Below, piece after piece: positions 18,290 to 26,895 of a stretch of 64,000 nucleotides of DNA. Where the stretch lies: NCBI GenBank assembly GCA_036008465.1, contig DASYNP010000007.1, positions 1-64,000 on the forward strand, given 5' to 3'. Every line of letters starts with the position of its first letter. The first letter of the stretch is position 1. The stretch comes from DASPSM01 sp036008465. Lineage in GTDB: Bacteria; Planctomycetota; Planctomycetia; Planctomycetales; Planctomycetaceae. Both the position numbers and the translations under genes were made by a program. The notes beneath the pieces are model-generated. The model was not told the DNA's origin, searched no databases, and was given only the letters and a program-made list of their open reading frames with translations.

Positions 18290-19582
18290 TCAGCGCAGCC
18301 GGACCACTTCGACGCCCGGATAATAGTGACGCAGGATCGCCAGCGGTCCAGAGCCGGCCTCAGCCGAGCCGCGAGCTCCCCATTGGCACAGGCCCACGCC
18401 GTGACCGTGACCGCGTCCTTCCAGCACCAACAGGCCGTCGGCAATTTTGGCCTCGAATTGATAACTGGGGACGTTCGCGGGATTAAGCTGGCGGCGGAGA
18501 TCAAAGGCTGAGACGCGGTAACGCCGGCTGCCGTCGCCGATCTCGAAGGCCGGCTCGCGGATCGCATCGGTCTGGGCCGTGCGACGAATCGAAACGAGAC
18601 CTCCGAACGCCTTTCCTTGCAACATCAGGAATCGCTGCAATCGCCCGTTGACTTCGCCGAGGGGTATTTCCTGCGTCCAACGAAAGAGCTCGGCGTCCTG
18701 GCACCACGGACATTCGACCGGTGCGAGTGCCGGATTCTCGTCGTTGAACACCGCCGCACCGCCGACCGTCCGTCCGCCGCACACCGCCGTGTAATACGTG
18801 CAGAACGGCTGCCCTTCGCACAGACAGATGATGCCGGCAGTTTGGCGGGCTGCGTGCCGGCTCGATTCCGACTCCGCCGCGTAGCGGCGTCCGTCGCGGC
18901 CCCGGTACTGATAACCGCCATAGTTCTGGCTGCGAGTCGAAGCGAAGACATCGTAAAGCGGCCTGGAACCGGCACTGCGCAGCTGGAAGAGCACGTAGGA
19001 TCGCGCGGCAATAGCCTGTGCCTGCCGAGCCGCGTCGGGGAAGGCAGCCGGCATCTCTCCGTCGACGACACTGGCGATGTAATCCTCGAGACCAACGACG
19101 TTCACGACGACGATCTTGTTGTTCCGCTGCCGCACGAGCCGAATGCGACCCCGATATTGGCGATCGGCGACCCAGACTCCGGGCGAACGTTCCGGCGCGA
19201 TCTCGAGCGTCGTACCGGTGAATTGGCGATGACCGACACGAAAACCGTTCGGCAACGGCGTCGCGAGTGTCGACTTGAAACCATTTCCTCGTTGAGCGGC
19301 CGAGCCGGCGGCGTCGACGGTTGCGGTGTAGGCTCCGTCGACTGCGATCTCGACTTGGGAGACGGCGCTGTTGGTGAGCGCAACGCGGACCTCGCGCGGG
19401 AGCGTCAGCCCAGCATGATCGGGGACGTCTTCCAGCTCGCGAAAGGAGCGCAGGCTGGCCGGGATCGAGTGCGCGTCGAAGAAGGAAGATTCGCTCGCGA
19501 ACCGCCAGCCGATCACCAACCCCGCAATGCCGAGCAACAGCACGAAGATGATCAGCTTGCCCCTCATGGGCGATTTGTCCAT
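18290..19582 (-). CDS. SpoIID/LytB-domain protein, membrane-anchored
   Basis: A 430-residue protein with an N-terminal signal anchor (KLIIFVLLLGIAGLVIGW) and a SpoIID/LytB domain. Recognisable parts are VVNVVGLEDYIASVVDGEMPA, AAFPDAARQAQAIAARSYVL, the internal YYTAVCGGRTVGG and the closing GRGHGHGVGLCQWGARGSA. In Bacillus, SpoIID is a lytic transglycosylase acting on denuded glycan; here the domain suggests a cell-wall-modifying role outside the membrane. The conserved GE in VDGEMPA matches the family catalytic glutamate. The start may be 19582 or the nearby ATG at 19567. The upstream TPR/alpha-CTD gene ends 50 bases away. Confidence 0.82.
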   Translation of the reverse strand: MDKSPMRGKLIIFVLLLGIAGLVIGWRFASESSFFDAHSIPASLRSFRELEDVPDHAGLTLPREVRVALTNSAVSQVEIAVDGAYTATVDAAGSAAQRGNGFKSTLATPLPNGFRVGHRQFTGTTLEIAPERSPGVWVADRQYRGRIRLVRQRNNKIVVVNVVGLEDYIASVVDGEMPAAFPDAARQAQAIAARSYVLFQLRSAGSRPLYDVFASTRSQNYGGYQYRGRDGRRYAAESESSRHAARQTAGIICLCEGQPFCTYYTAVCGGRTVGGAAVFNDENPALAPVECPWCQDAELFRWTQEIPLGEVNGRLQRFLMLQGKAFGGLVSIRRTAQTDAIREPAFEIGDGSRRYRVSAFDLRRQLNPANVPSYQFEAKIADGLLVLEGRGHGHGVGLCQWGARGSAEAGSGPLAILRHYYPGVEVVRLR

Positions 19583-19632
19583 CCTTGGAAGAAAGAAAAG
19601 AAGAGGGAGAACCGGCGGGCTCACACCCGCGG

Positions 19633-20985
19633 TCAGTCGTTGCGCAGCTTGAGGTTCATTTCGGCAAGCTTCGCGCGGATTTCGTTGAGCGACGTCACGC
19701 CGAAGTTGCGGCTTCCCAAAAGTTCATCCGGCGTTTTTTGGATCAGGTCGCCCAACGTCGTCAGCCCGAGCCGCGACATGCATTTTCGCGCACGGACCGA
19801 AAGATTGAGGTCCGAGAGCGGCATCGTCTGCACCGCCTGCTCTTGCGGAGACATGCTGGCCGGTGCGAACAGAGGTTCGCGCAGCCGCCCGCCCATTCCT
19901 GCGTTTTGGCCGACCCGCAGTCCGTGAACGCCCAGCAGGTCGCGGACTTCCCGCAGCGAGGTCTCGCCGAAGTTGCGGCCGTTGAGCAGCTCTTCCTCGC
20001 TGACCTGCGTCAGATCGCCCAGCGTGTGAACGTTCATCGCCTCGAGGCAGTTGCGGCTGCGGACCGACAGCTCGAAATCGCTGATCGGCCGGGCGAGGAT
20101 CGCCTCCATCCGCGCGGCATCGCGGGCGGCGTCCTCGTCGTAGTACATGTCGCTGGCTGCCTCGATGTCCTTGAGGTACAGCCGCGCCCGTTCATTTGTC
20201 GGGTCGACTTCGATCACGCGACGGAAGCAGAAGGCGGCGGCCCGGTAGTTCTGATCGTCCTCGTACATCAAGCCCAAATTGACGAGAGCCCCGAGGTGAA
20301 TCGGCGGTCGGGAGAGCGCCTGTTCATACAGACGGATCGCGTCGCCATCGTTGCCGCGGGTCGCATTTTCGACGGCCAGCCGAAACAGGGCCCGCGAGTG
20401 TCGCGGATCCATGTCGACGGCGCGCTCGAAGTATTCGACCGCCCCGTACGTATCGCCGCGGTCGGCCCGAATCGTGCCCATCTGGTACGAGTATTCGGCG
20501 CGGCGAGCTCCCTCGTTGACGACGCTCCGCAGCATGGCCTCGGCTTCGGTGAGCTTGCCCTGAGCACGAAGCTCCCCGGCCCGGCGCATCGTCGACTCGA
20601 CCTTGTCATAACCGAGCTTTGCCGCTTCCGCAAAAGCGGCTTCGGCCTGCTCGTGCCGTTCGAGTGCCGAGAGGGCCATCGCGTGATAGAAGGTGGCAAC
20701 CGCGTCGCCGGAAGCGTGGGTCAGCGCACGCTCGGCCTCGCGCGGATGCCCGAGCAGATACAGCCCGACTCCCAGCCGCGCGGCCAAGGTGGGCGACGGC
20801 TTTGAGGAGGTGCTCGCCTCCCGCTGCAGGGCAATAAATTCCTGGCGGATTTCCGAGAGGTGCGGCGTGGCCAGCAACCGCTCGAGCTGCCGCACATCGT
20901 CGAGCGTAAAGGGAGAGGTCTTGTGAATCAGCGTCTTGAAGTCGACAGGTTCGGCGACCTTCTCCGACGACACCAACTGTGACAC
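19633..20985 (-). CDS. TPR protein ending in two RNA-polymerase alpha-CTD-like domains
   Basis: A 450-residue protein starting at a GTG (20985) preceded by GGGAAG; no earlier start has domain content. Residues about 70-280 form TPR repeats (for example YSYQMGTIRADRGDTYGAVEYFERAV). Then come two copies of the alpha-subunit C-terminal fold: residues about 299-360 (FELSVRSRNCLEAMNVHTLG to RNFGETSLREVRDLL) and 388-450 (LNLSVRARKCMSRLGLTTLG to RNFGVTSLNEIRAKL). Compared with E. coli alpha, the arginine of R265 is kept in both, N268 is kept only in the first, and G296, S299 and E302 are kept in both, while K298 is replaced. There is no polymerase-assembly N-terminal domain. A role in binding DNA or transcription factors is inference. 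Confidence 0.85.
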   Translation of the reverse strand: MSQLVSSEKVAEPVDFKTLIHKTSPFTLDDVRQLERLLATPHLSEIRQEFIALQREASTSSKPSPTLAARLGVGLYLLGHPREAERALTHASGDAVATFYHAMALSALERHEQAEAAFAEAAKLGYDKVESTMRRAGELRAQGKLTEAEAMLRSVVNEGARRAEYSYQMGTIRADRGDTYGAVEYFERAVDMDPRHSRALFRLAVENATRGNDGDAIRLYEQALSRPPIHLGALVNLGLMYEDDQNYRAAAFCFRRVIEVDPTNERARLYLKDIEAASDMYYDEDAARDAARMEAILARPISDFELSVRSRNCLEAMNVHTLGDLTQVSEEELLNGRNFGETSLREVRDLLGVHGLRVGQNAGMGGRLREPLFAPASMSPQEQAVQTMPLSDLNLSVRARKCMSRLGLTTLGDLIQKTPDELLGSRNFGVTSLNEIRAKLAEMNLKLRND

Positions 20986-21099
20986 GACGACTTCCCGCCG
21001 AGGAACCGAGAAACTGGTAACTCGCCGCCCCGACTCGCCGTCCCCCCAAAGGAGACGCCCGCTTAAGCCACCTCCGTGGAGATAGCTGCCCAAGACCCG

Positions 21100-21128
21100 A
21101 GTATAGCGGATGTCCCACCGACTTGAAA
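21100..21128 (-). promoter_or_regulatory. possible promoter for the TPR/alpha-CTD gene
   Basis: On the minus strand TTTCAA (21128-21123) and TATACT (21105-21100) are separated by 17 bases, about 115 bases before the GTG start. The -10 is good, the -35 weak. Confidence 0.3.
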
Positions 21129-21187
21129 ACCGTGCCGCGAAAATGCACGAAACCCAAGCCGATTGCTGCCAATTATTTGCGTGCCGA

Positions 21188-21216
21188 TTCAAATCGAGCC
21201 GGGACCGCGGTATAGT
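21188..21216 (+). promoter_or_regulatory. possible promoter for the DUF1549 gene
   Basis: TTCAAA (21188-21193) and TATAGT (21211-21216) are separated by 17 bases, with the ATG 36 bases after the -10. Both boxes are near consensus and the position suits the DUF1549/DUF1501 operon. Confidence 0.45.
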
Positions 21217-21251
21217 GGGCCGGAAGGTCGCAGGTTGTTGACGAGGCCGCG

Positions 21252-23582
21252 ATGCGCACCGACGGCATCTGCCCGCCGAGAGTATTCTTGGTTTTCGGAA
21301 CCGTTCTGGCGGCAACCGGCCTGCTGGAATGCTGGCCGCTGGGACTCTCTCCAAACGGCACTCTCACCGTAGGGGCTGAGCGTCGCCAGCCACGCCAGAC
21401 GTTCTCGGCCGATGAGCGAGCGCACTGGTCGTTTCAGCCGGTCCATCGATCTCCGGTTCCCCGCGTTAGGCCGGCCAGCCGCGTACGGACTCCGATCGAC
21501 GCCTTTGTGCTGGCGAAACTGGAGGAGCGCGGGCTCGGGTTTTCGCCTCCGGCCGACCGTCGCGAGTTGATCCGCCGGGTGACGTTCGATCTGCTGGGAC
21601 TGCCGCCGAGCCCCGCCGAAGTCGACGCTTTCGTTGCCGATCCCGCGCCCGACGCGTACGAGCGACTGATCGACCGGCTGCTGACCAGTCCCCATTACGG
21701 CGAGTCTTGGGGGCGAATGTGGCTCGACCTCGTCCGCTTCGCCGAAACCGCCGGTTACAAGGCCGACCCGCTCCGGCCGCTGGCGTGGAAGTATCGCGAC
21801 TTTGTCGTGCGGGCGTTCAACGCCAATGTCCCCTACGACCGCTTCGCTCAGGAACAGATTGCCGGGGACGAGCTGTTTCCCGACGATGTCGACGCCCAGA
21901 TTGCCACCGGTTATTTGCGGATGTGGCCCGACGAAAGCAACGCGTCGATCGTGGCCCTGGCGCGGCAGGACGCGCTCAACGACCTGACTGGCAACGTCGG
22001 CTCCGCGTTTCTTGGGCTCTCGATTGGATGTGCCCAATGCCACGATCACAAGTTCGACCCCATCAAGCAGCACGACTTTTATCGGCTCGAGGCTTTTTTT
22101 GCGGGAATCGTTCCGGTTGAGAAGGTGGCCGTCGGGTCCGCCCGCGCGATTGCCGACTACCAGCGGCGGCTTGCCGACTGGGAGACGCGCACGCACGCCG
22201 TCCGCGAGGATTTGTTCCACGTGCTGAGCACGGCCCGCGCGCGGGCCGCGGCCGAACGCCGCAAACGATTTCCGCCGGAAGTCCTCGCCGCGATCGACAA
22301 GCTCCCGGAGCAGCGAACGGCGCTCGAGCGCCAGCTTTTCTTCTGGTCCGATCGGCAGATCGAAGCGAGCGAGGTCAAAATCCTTGCGTCGATGACCCCG
22401 TCTGATCGCGCCCGCTTTCCCAAGCTGCGGCAGCAAGTGGCCGAGCTCGAGGCGTCGCGGCCGAGGCCTCCGCGTTCGGCCGACGTGATGGCCACTGTCG
22501 AAGTTGCTGGCCCAATTCCGGCGACATTTCTTAATGCGGGTGGCAGCTACGACAAGCCGGTTCGCGAAGTGCGGCCCGGTTTTCTTTCGGTGCTGTTTCG
22601 CGAATCGGAGCCGGTGGCCAAGATCGTTCCGCCACGCGACGGCGTCGTTGGCCGACGGACGGCTCTCGCTCGCTGGCTGACCGATCCGACCAACCCGCTC
22701 GTCCCGCGGGTGATCGTCAATCGCATCTGGCAGGGGCACTTGGGCCGCGGGCTTGTCGAAAACGCCAATGATCTGGGAACCCAAACGCCGCCCCCCAGCC
22801 ACCCCGAGTTGCTCGACTGGCTGGCAAGTGAATTTGTCGCCAGCGGCTGGGACGTCAAAGCCCTGCACCGATTGATTCTGACCTCATCGGTCTATCGGCA
22901 AGCCTGCGACCGGCATCGCGACCAAGATACACCCCCGGTCGCCGCGAAAATCGACCCCGAAAACAGCCTCTACTGGCACGCCAATCGCCGCCGGCTGAAG
23001 GCCGAAGAAGTGCGCGACGCCAACCTGGCAGTTGCCGGCCGGCTGAACGAAAAGATGAGCGGCCCCGGGATCCGCCCGACGCTGCCGGCCGCCTTGCGAC
23101 AGGACGGCTGGAAGGTGACCCCCTCGCCCGTCGAACGCGACCGTCGCTCGGTCTACATTTTCGCCAAGCGCAATCTGCCGTTTCCCTTGCTCAAAGATTT
23201 CGACCTGCCCGATATGCACGAGAGCTGCGCTCGCCGATCCGCGACGATCATCGCTCCGCAGGCACTGGCTTTCTTTAACGGCGAATTTGTCGTCGGCTGC
23301 GCGGACTCGCTGTCGCGACGGATCCTCGCCGAGACGCGGCTGACCGATTGGAACGCGCGGACGGTGGAAGCCTATCGCATCGTCTTCGGGCGCCCGCCCG
23401 ACGCCGACGAACGGGCCGACGCGATGGCTTTCCTCGGCACGCAGGCCGGCCGACTGTTACCCGACCACGAGCTTCGTGCCGACGCGGCCGCTCACCACCA
23501 AAGCGAAGCGGCCCTCCGCACGGCCTTCGCCGATCTCTGTCACGCCCTCCTGAACGCCAACGAGTTTTTGTTCCTCGACTGA
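21252..23582 (+). CDS. DUF1549/DUF1553 protein (planctomycete cytochrome-associated type)
   Basis: A 776-residue exported protein with a signal sequence in the first 30-40 residues. The DUF1549 domain starts at RTPIDAFVLAKLEERGL and includes RRVTFDLLGLPPSP, MWLDLVRFAET and the heme-type motif CAQCHDHKFDP; DUF1553 includes ALARWLTDPTNPLVPRVIVN, LGTQTPPPSHPELLDWLA and SVYRQ. There is no separate cytochrome c domain before DUF1549, unlike longer family members. A DUF1501 gene follows, the usual partner. The pair is a hallmark of Planctomycetes and is thought to serve degradation of complex substrates, but no reaction is established. Confidence 0.9.
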   Translation: MRTDGICPPRVFLVFGTVLAATGLLECWPLGLSPNGTLTVGAERRQPRQTFSADERAHWSFQPVHRSPVPRVRPASRVRTPIDAFVLAKLEERGLGFSPPADRRELIRRVTFDLLGLPPSPAEVDAFVADPAPDAYERLIDRLLTSPHYGESWGRMWLDLVRFAETAGYKADPLRPLAWKYRDFVVRAFNANVPYDRFAQEQIAGDELFPDDVDAQIATGYLRMWPDESNASIVALARQDALNDLTGNVGSAFLGLSIGCAQCHDHKFDPIKQHDFYRLEAFFAGIVPVEKVAVGSARAIADYQRRLADWETRTHAVREDLFHVLSTARARAAAERRKRFPPEVLAAIDKLPEQRTALERQLFFWSDRQIEASEVKILASMTPSDRARFPKLRQQVAELEASRPRPPRSADVMATVEVAGPIPATFLNAGGSYDKPVREVRPGFLSVLFRESEPVAKIVPPRDGVVGRRTALARWLTDPTNPLVPRVIVNRIWQGHLGRGLVENANDLGTQTPPPSHPELLDWLASEFVASGWDVKALHRLILTSSVYRQACDRHRDQDTPPVAAKIDPENSLYWHANRRRLKAEEVRDANLAVAGRLNEKMSGPGIRPTLPAALRQDGWKVTPSPVERDRRSVYIFAKRNLPFPLLKDFDLPDMHESCARRSATIIAPQALAFFNGEFVVGCADSLSRRILAETRLTDWNARTVEAYRIVFGRPPDADERADAMAFLGTQAGRLLPDHELRADAAAHHQSEAALRTAFADLCHALLNANEFLFLD

Positions 23583-23625
23583 ACCTGCCCTGACACTGAC
23601 CTGCCCTGACACGGAACCTGCACTG
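23583..23625. repeat. short tandem repeat between DUF1549 and DUF1501 genes
   Basis: Two units starting ACCTGCCCTGACAC (23583 and 23599) and a partial third (ACCTGCACTG at 23616) follow the DUF1549 stop directly. No function is evident. Confidence 0.55.
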
Positions 23626-23656
23626 CCATCGTCCCGCCTCGAAACGGACACCCGCC

Positions 23657-25102
23657 ATGCAACACTTCGAGCAAGCCGGTAGCCGCCGCGATTTTCTGTG
23701 CCGCGCCGGGGGCGGCTTTGGCGCGATCGCACTCTACGGCTTGCTGGCCCAGGACGGACTGTTGCCTTCTCAGCGAGCGGTTGCCGCACTGGCCGAGCCG
23801 GCCGCCCAGGGAGTGCGCGCCAAAGCGGGCACTCTGACCCCTCGCGCGAAGAATGTGATTTTTCTGTTCATGGATGGCGGGCCGAGCCACATCGACACGT
23901 TCGACCACAAGCCGCTCGTCAATCAATACGCCGGCCGCCCGCTTCCCAAGAGCGTGAAACGCGTCTTCACGCCAATGGCGGTGACCGAAAACCCGCTCCT
24001 GGCGTGCCGCCGCACTTGGAAGCGCTACGGCCAAAGCGGGCAGGCCGTGTCGGATTGGTATCCCCACGTCGGCGAGTGCGTCGACGACATTTGCCAGATT
24101 CACTCCTGCGTGAGCGACGGGATCAATCACGTCGGCAGCGTCTGCATGATGAACACGGGAAGCGTGCTGGCGGGACGTCCCAGCCTGGGCGCCTGGGTCA
24201 ACTATGGATTAGGGAGCCAGAATCAAAATCTGCCGGGATTCGTCGTGCTCTTGGACAACGACCACGAGCCCCCCGGCGGCAGTCGCGTGTGGGGCACCGG
24301 GTTTATGCCCGCCACGTTTCAGGGAACCCGCCTGCTCAATGGCCAGGAGCCGATCCTCAACCTGCATTCCTCCAAACCCACGAGCGACGAACGCCAGCGC
24401 GGCAAGCTCGAATATCTCCGCAAGCTGAACCAGCGCCACCTGGCGGCTCGTAGCGGCGATGACCGGCTGGAAGCGCGCATCGCCTCGTACGAACTGGCCT
24501 TCCGCATGCAGTCCTACGCGCCCGATGCCGTCGATCTCGCGCGGGAGACGGCCGCGACGCAGCACGCCTACGGCCTGGACGATCCGGCGACGGGGGTCTT
24601 CGGCCGCAACTGTCTGATGGCCCGCCGCCTGGTGGAGCGCGGCGTGCGATTCGTCCAGCTCTATTCCGGTTCGGGCAGCCGCTGGGATGCGCACAGCTAC
24701 ATCGAGCAAAACCATAGCGGCCTGTGCCGCCAGACCGATCGCCCGATCGCCGCGCTGCTTACCGATCTAAAGCAGCGGGGGCTGTTAAAGGACACGCTTG
24801 TGATTTGGGGCGGCGAATTCGGCCGCACGCCGATGTCGGAAAAAGGGAACGGCCGCGACCACAATCCGTACGGCTTCACGATGTGGCTGGCCGGCGGCGG
24901 CGTGAAGGGAGGGCACGTCGTCGGAGCAACCGACGACTTCGGCATGCACGCGGTCGAAAACCGCGTCACCGTCCGCGACCTGCACGCGACGATTCTGGCC
25001 CTGTTGGGCCTCGACCACACCGAGCTGATCTACCTCCACCAAGGCCGCCCGGAACGTCCCACCGTGAACGAAGGCAATGTGGTCGACGAAGTCTTCACCT
25101 GA
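23657..25102 (+). CDS. DUF1501 protein, Tat-exported, sulfatase-like fold
   Basis: A 481-residue protein with a twin-arginine signal (SRRDFLCRAGGGFGAIALYGLL). The body shows the DUF1501 pattern: VIFLFMDGGPSHIDTFDHKP near the start, HVGSVCMMNTGSVLAGRPSLGAW-type metal-site region, GRNCLMARRLVERGVRFVQLY, and WGGEFGRTPM with GRDHNPYGFTMWLAGGGVKGG near the end. The fold belongs to the alkaline-phosphatase/sulfatase superfamily, although substrates are not known. It lies 74 bases after the DUF1549 gene and most likely forms an operon with it. Confidence 0.9.
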   Translation: MQHFEQAGSRRDFLCRAGGGFGAIALYGLLAQDGLLPSQRAVAALAEPAAQGVRAKAGTLTPRAKNVIFLFMDGGPSHIDTFDHKPLVNQYAGRPLPKSVKRVFTPMAVTENPLLACRRTWKRYGQSGQAVSDWYPHVGECVDDICQIHSCVSDGINHVGSVCMMNTGSVLAGRPSLGAWVNYGLGSQNQNLPGFVVLLDNDHEPPGGSRVWGTGFMPATFQGTRLLNGQEPILNLHSSKPTSDERQRGKLEYLRKLNQRHLAARSGDDRLEARIASYELAFRMQSYAPDAVDLARETAATQHAYGLDDPATGVFGRNCLMARRLVERGVRFVQLYSGSGSRWDAHSYIEQNHSGLCRQTDRPIAALLTDLKQRGLLKDTLVIWGGEFGRTPMSEKGNGRDHNPYGFTMWLAGGGVKGGHVVGATDDFGMHAVENRVTVRDLHATILALLGLDHTELIYLHQGRPERPTVNEGNVVDEVFT

Positions 25103-25131
25103 TGGAATGTCATACTTGACAAACCCAGAGG

Positions 25132-25521
25132 TCAAGAGGGCTGGTCAGGGGCTGCCTTAGCCAGCCTCTCCCTACCGTCGAAATACGTGGGCAGTCCAGT
25201 CAGGAACGTGTAACCCATAATCGTTCCTATCGGGAATCCCAGCGTGTAGAACGCAGCGATCACGTAGGCCAGCTTTGACCAGCGTCTACTCCCGAGCAGG
25301 ACCGCTAGGCCCCCCGCAGCCCCGCTGAGACCGATCGCGGTCAAGACCCATGCGAACCATGTCGGCACCTGATCCTCGTTGGGTGGGGGCTGCTCGCCAA
25401 ACGCAAGAGCGACGCCTGCCAAGGCGAAGATGCTGCCGAAGACAACGAACAGGACCGCGACCGCACGCACATTGCGATACGTCGCATAGTCCTCCGGCCC
25501 AAGGATCTCTTTTGCGTTCAC
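25132..25521 (-). CDS. small membrane protein of unknown function
   Basis: A 129-residue protein starting at a GTG (25521) with GAGGCG upstream. Three or four hydrophobic segments are visible: about residues 19-40, 55-75, 85-105, the last ending GTIMGYTFLTGLPTYFD. The acidic N-terminus (ILGPEDYATYR) should lie in the cytoplasm. No family recognised. It follows the 166-residue membrane protein by 42 bases on the same strand. Confidence 0.6.
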   Translation of the reverse strand: MNAKEILGPEDYATYRNVRAVAVLFVVFGSIFALAGVALAFGEQPPPNEDQVPTWFAWVLTAIGLSGAAGGLAVLLGSRRWSKLAYVIAAFYTLGFPIGTIMGYTFLTGLPTYFDGRERLAKAAPDQPS

Positions 25522-25563
25522 AGTCGCGCCTCGCTTTACACTTGCGCCATGCCGTCGATTGCG

Positions 25564-26064
25564 CTACGCTCCGACATCGTTGGGCGACCGAGACCTTGAA
25601 CGACACCAGCAGACCAGCGCGACAACGAGTCCGCACAGCAACCCGATCGCGGCGCCGGGAAAAGCCAAGTAAAGCATTGCCAGCGGATAGAACCACACGG
25701 ATTTTATGACCCCGCTCCGTATGTGCTCGACGAGCAGAATGCCGAATCCGGTGGCCGCACCCGCAATAAGGCCGCCCATGACCCACTTCTTGATTGTTTC
25801 TTGCGTCTCAGCGGTGCGCCGCGGTGATTTCGGCCAAGTCAACCACCCAATCCCCACGCATAGCGCCGCAAGAGGAATGAGAGTCCCGGCATCCCAAGTC
25901 CACTTGCAGAGGTCATGGGCGCTATCCGGAGAGCGTCCCTTGTGCGATTCTTGGAAGTTTACGATCGCCGCGATGATGGTCACAGAAACCGCGAGTGCGA
26001 TGGCAGCGATCCGCCTGACGTGGTTTACGGCTGCTTTCGGGCCCTCACTCTGCAAGTTGTCCAT
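25564..26064 (-). CDS. small membrane protein of unknown function
   Basis: A 166-residue protein with about four hydrophobic segments: ALAVSVTIIAAIV, LIPLAALCVGIGWL, the glycine-rich WVMGGLIAGAATGFGILLV, and AIGLLCGLVVALVCW before a basic tail. The ATG at 26064 is used; a GTG two codons earlier is possible. No family recognised. Its codon usage and GC content look a little lower than its neighbours, and it borders a repeat-rich non-coding stretch. Confidence 0.55.
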   Translation of the reverse strand: MDNLQSEGPKAAVNHVRRIAAIALAVSVTIIAAIVNFQESHKGRSPDSAHDLCKWTWDAGTLIPLAALCVGIGWLTWPKSPRRTAETQETIKKWVMGGLIAGAATGFGILLVEHIRSGVIKSVWFYPLAMLYLAFPGAAIGLLCGLVVALVCWCRSRSRSPNDVGA

Positions 26065-26359
26065 GCCCACATTCTAGCCTTGCGCCCTCCCCTCGATTGC
26101 GCTAGGGCGTCAGGACGGCCTTAAAACTCGCCAGCTCGACCACCCCGGCGAGGGTCGGGCTGTCAGCCACGCTGACGCCCGATGGTGCTTATCAGCGATC
26201 CGCGATTCGCCAATTTCGTCCCAGTTGGTCAAAAAAAATCGAAAACGGGTCTCGTTCCGGAAATCACTCCAGCGAACAATAGAAATTGGGCGGGCAGTCT
26301 CACGCCCAAGGAGGGGTCCGGTGCGTACCGGCAACGACGGGTCACCGAGCGGCCAAAAT

Positions 26360-26384
26360 TAAGGTGGCAGGTTCTGCCACCTTA
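26360..26384. repeat. perfect 11-bp palindrome
   Basis: TAAGGTGGCAG (26360-26370), the loop GTT, then CTGCCACCTTA (26374-26384). A perfect stem with a 3-base loop would fold well in RNA or act as a protein-binding site. It is far from any start codon. Confidence 0.7.
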
Positions 26385-26481
26385 TGGCACGGGGGTCAGC
26401 TTGGTGAACGCTCGTCCGGGGGAACGAGGCGTCCCGCAGAGTAACAAGAGTGATAAGCACCGGTCGGCTTTTGAGCCGGAC

Positions 26482-26690
26482 GGGACGCTTTCGCGGGACG
26501 GGACTGATTCAGCGGGACGGGACTGATTCAGCGGGACGGGACTGATCCAGTGGGACGGGACTGATGCAGTGGGACGGGACTGTTTCCGTGGGACGGGATT
26601 GTTCGTGGGACGGGACTGTTCGTGGGACGGGACTGTTCGTGGGACGGGACTGGTTCGTGGGACGGGACTGGTTGCTTGATCGAGCGTATC
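26482..26690. repeat. tandem array of GGGACGGGA units
   Basis: Ten units begin at 26495, 26514, 26533, 26552, 26571, 26590, 26607, 26624, 26641 and 26659, after a shorter first unit at 26482. The first six starts are 19 bases apart, then the period shifts to 17 and 18. Most units read GGGACGGGACTG plus a variable tail (ATTCAGC, ATCCAGT, TTCGT). No open frame through it looks like a protein. Confidence 0.85.
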
Positions 26691-26710
26691 CGGGCGAATT
26701 TGGCCCTCAC

Positions 26711-26746
26711 CCCGACCCTCTCCCACCCGAAGCGGGCGGGAGAGGG
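26711..26746. repeat. REP-like hairpin
   Basis: CCCTCTCCC (26716-26724) pairs with GGGAGAGGG (26738-26746), and inside it CCCG pairs with CGGG around a 3-base loop. Preceded by CCCTCACCCCGA, it matches a widespread bacterial intergenic element whose translation reads LTPTLS. Confidence 0.65.
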
Positions 26747-26810
26747 GGAAAGCGGGACACGAGCGGGACAGAGTCTGGCCGGTGGGTCGGGACACTTTGT
26801 TTCAATAGGA

Positions 26811-26838
26811 AGTTGACCCACCAACTAGTTGACCCACC
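26811..26838. repeat. short direct repeat
   Basis: AGTTGACCCACC occurs at 26811-26822 and again at 26827-26838. Each copy contains TTGACC, but no matching -10 box is seen before the gene at 26896. Confidence 0.5.
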
Positions 26839-26895
26839 GATCTGGACGGGACCTGGGACGGGACACATTTGTGAGACGGAAACCGGAGTCGCGTT

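Larger units (their letters stand above)
26065..26895. other. repeat-rich non-coding stretch
   Basis: About 830 bases without a convincing gene. It holds a perfect palindrome (26360-26384), an array of GGGACGGGA units (26482-26690), a REP-like hairpin (26711-26746) and a short direct repeat (26811-26838), listed separately. Degenerate GGGAC units continue to about 26868, close to the next gene. Confidence 0.6.

Noticed and set aside
21189..22868. A 559-codon open frame on the minus strand
   Set aside because: It is antisense to the DUF1549 gene, whose motifs are complete.
26482..26690. A possible CRISPR array
   Set aside because: Units are 17-19 bases with no unique spacers of constant length, and no cas gene is nearby; it is a simple tandem repeat.
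26528..26824. A 98-codon frame reading Pro/Ser/Arg repeats on the minus strand
   Set aside because: It is the translation of the tandem array and REP-like hairpin, not a protein with independent support.
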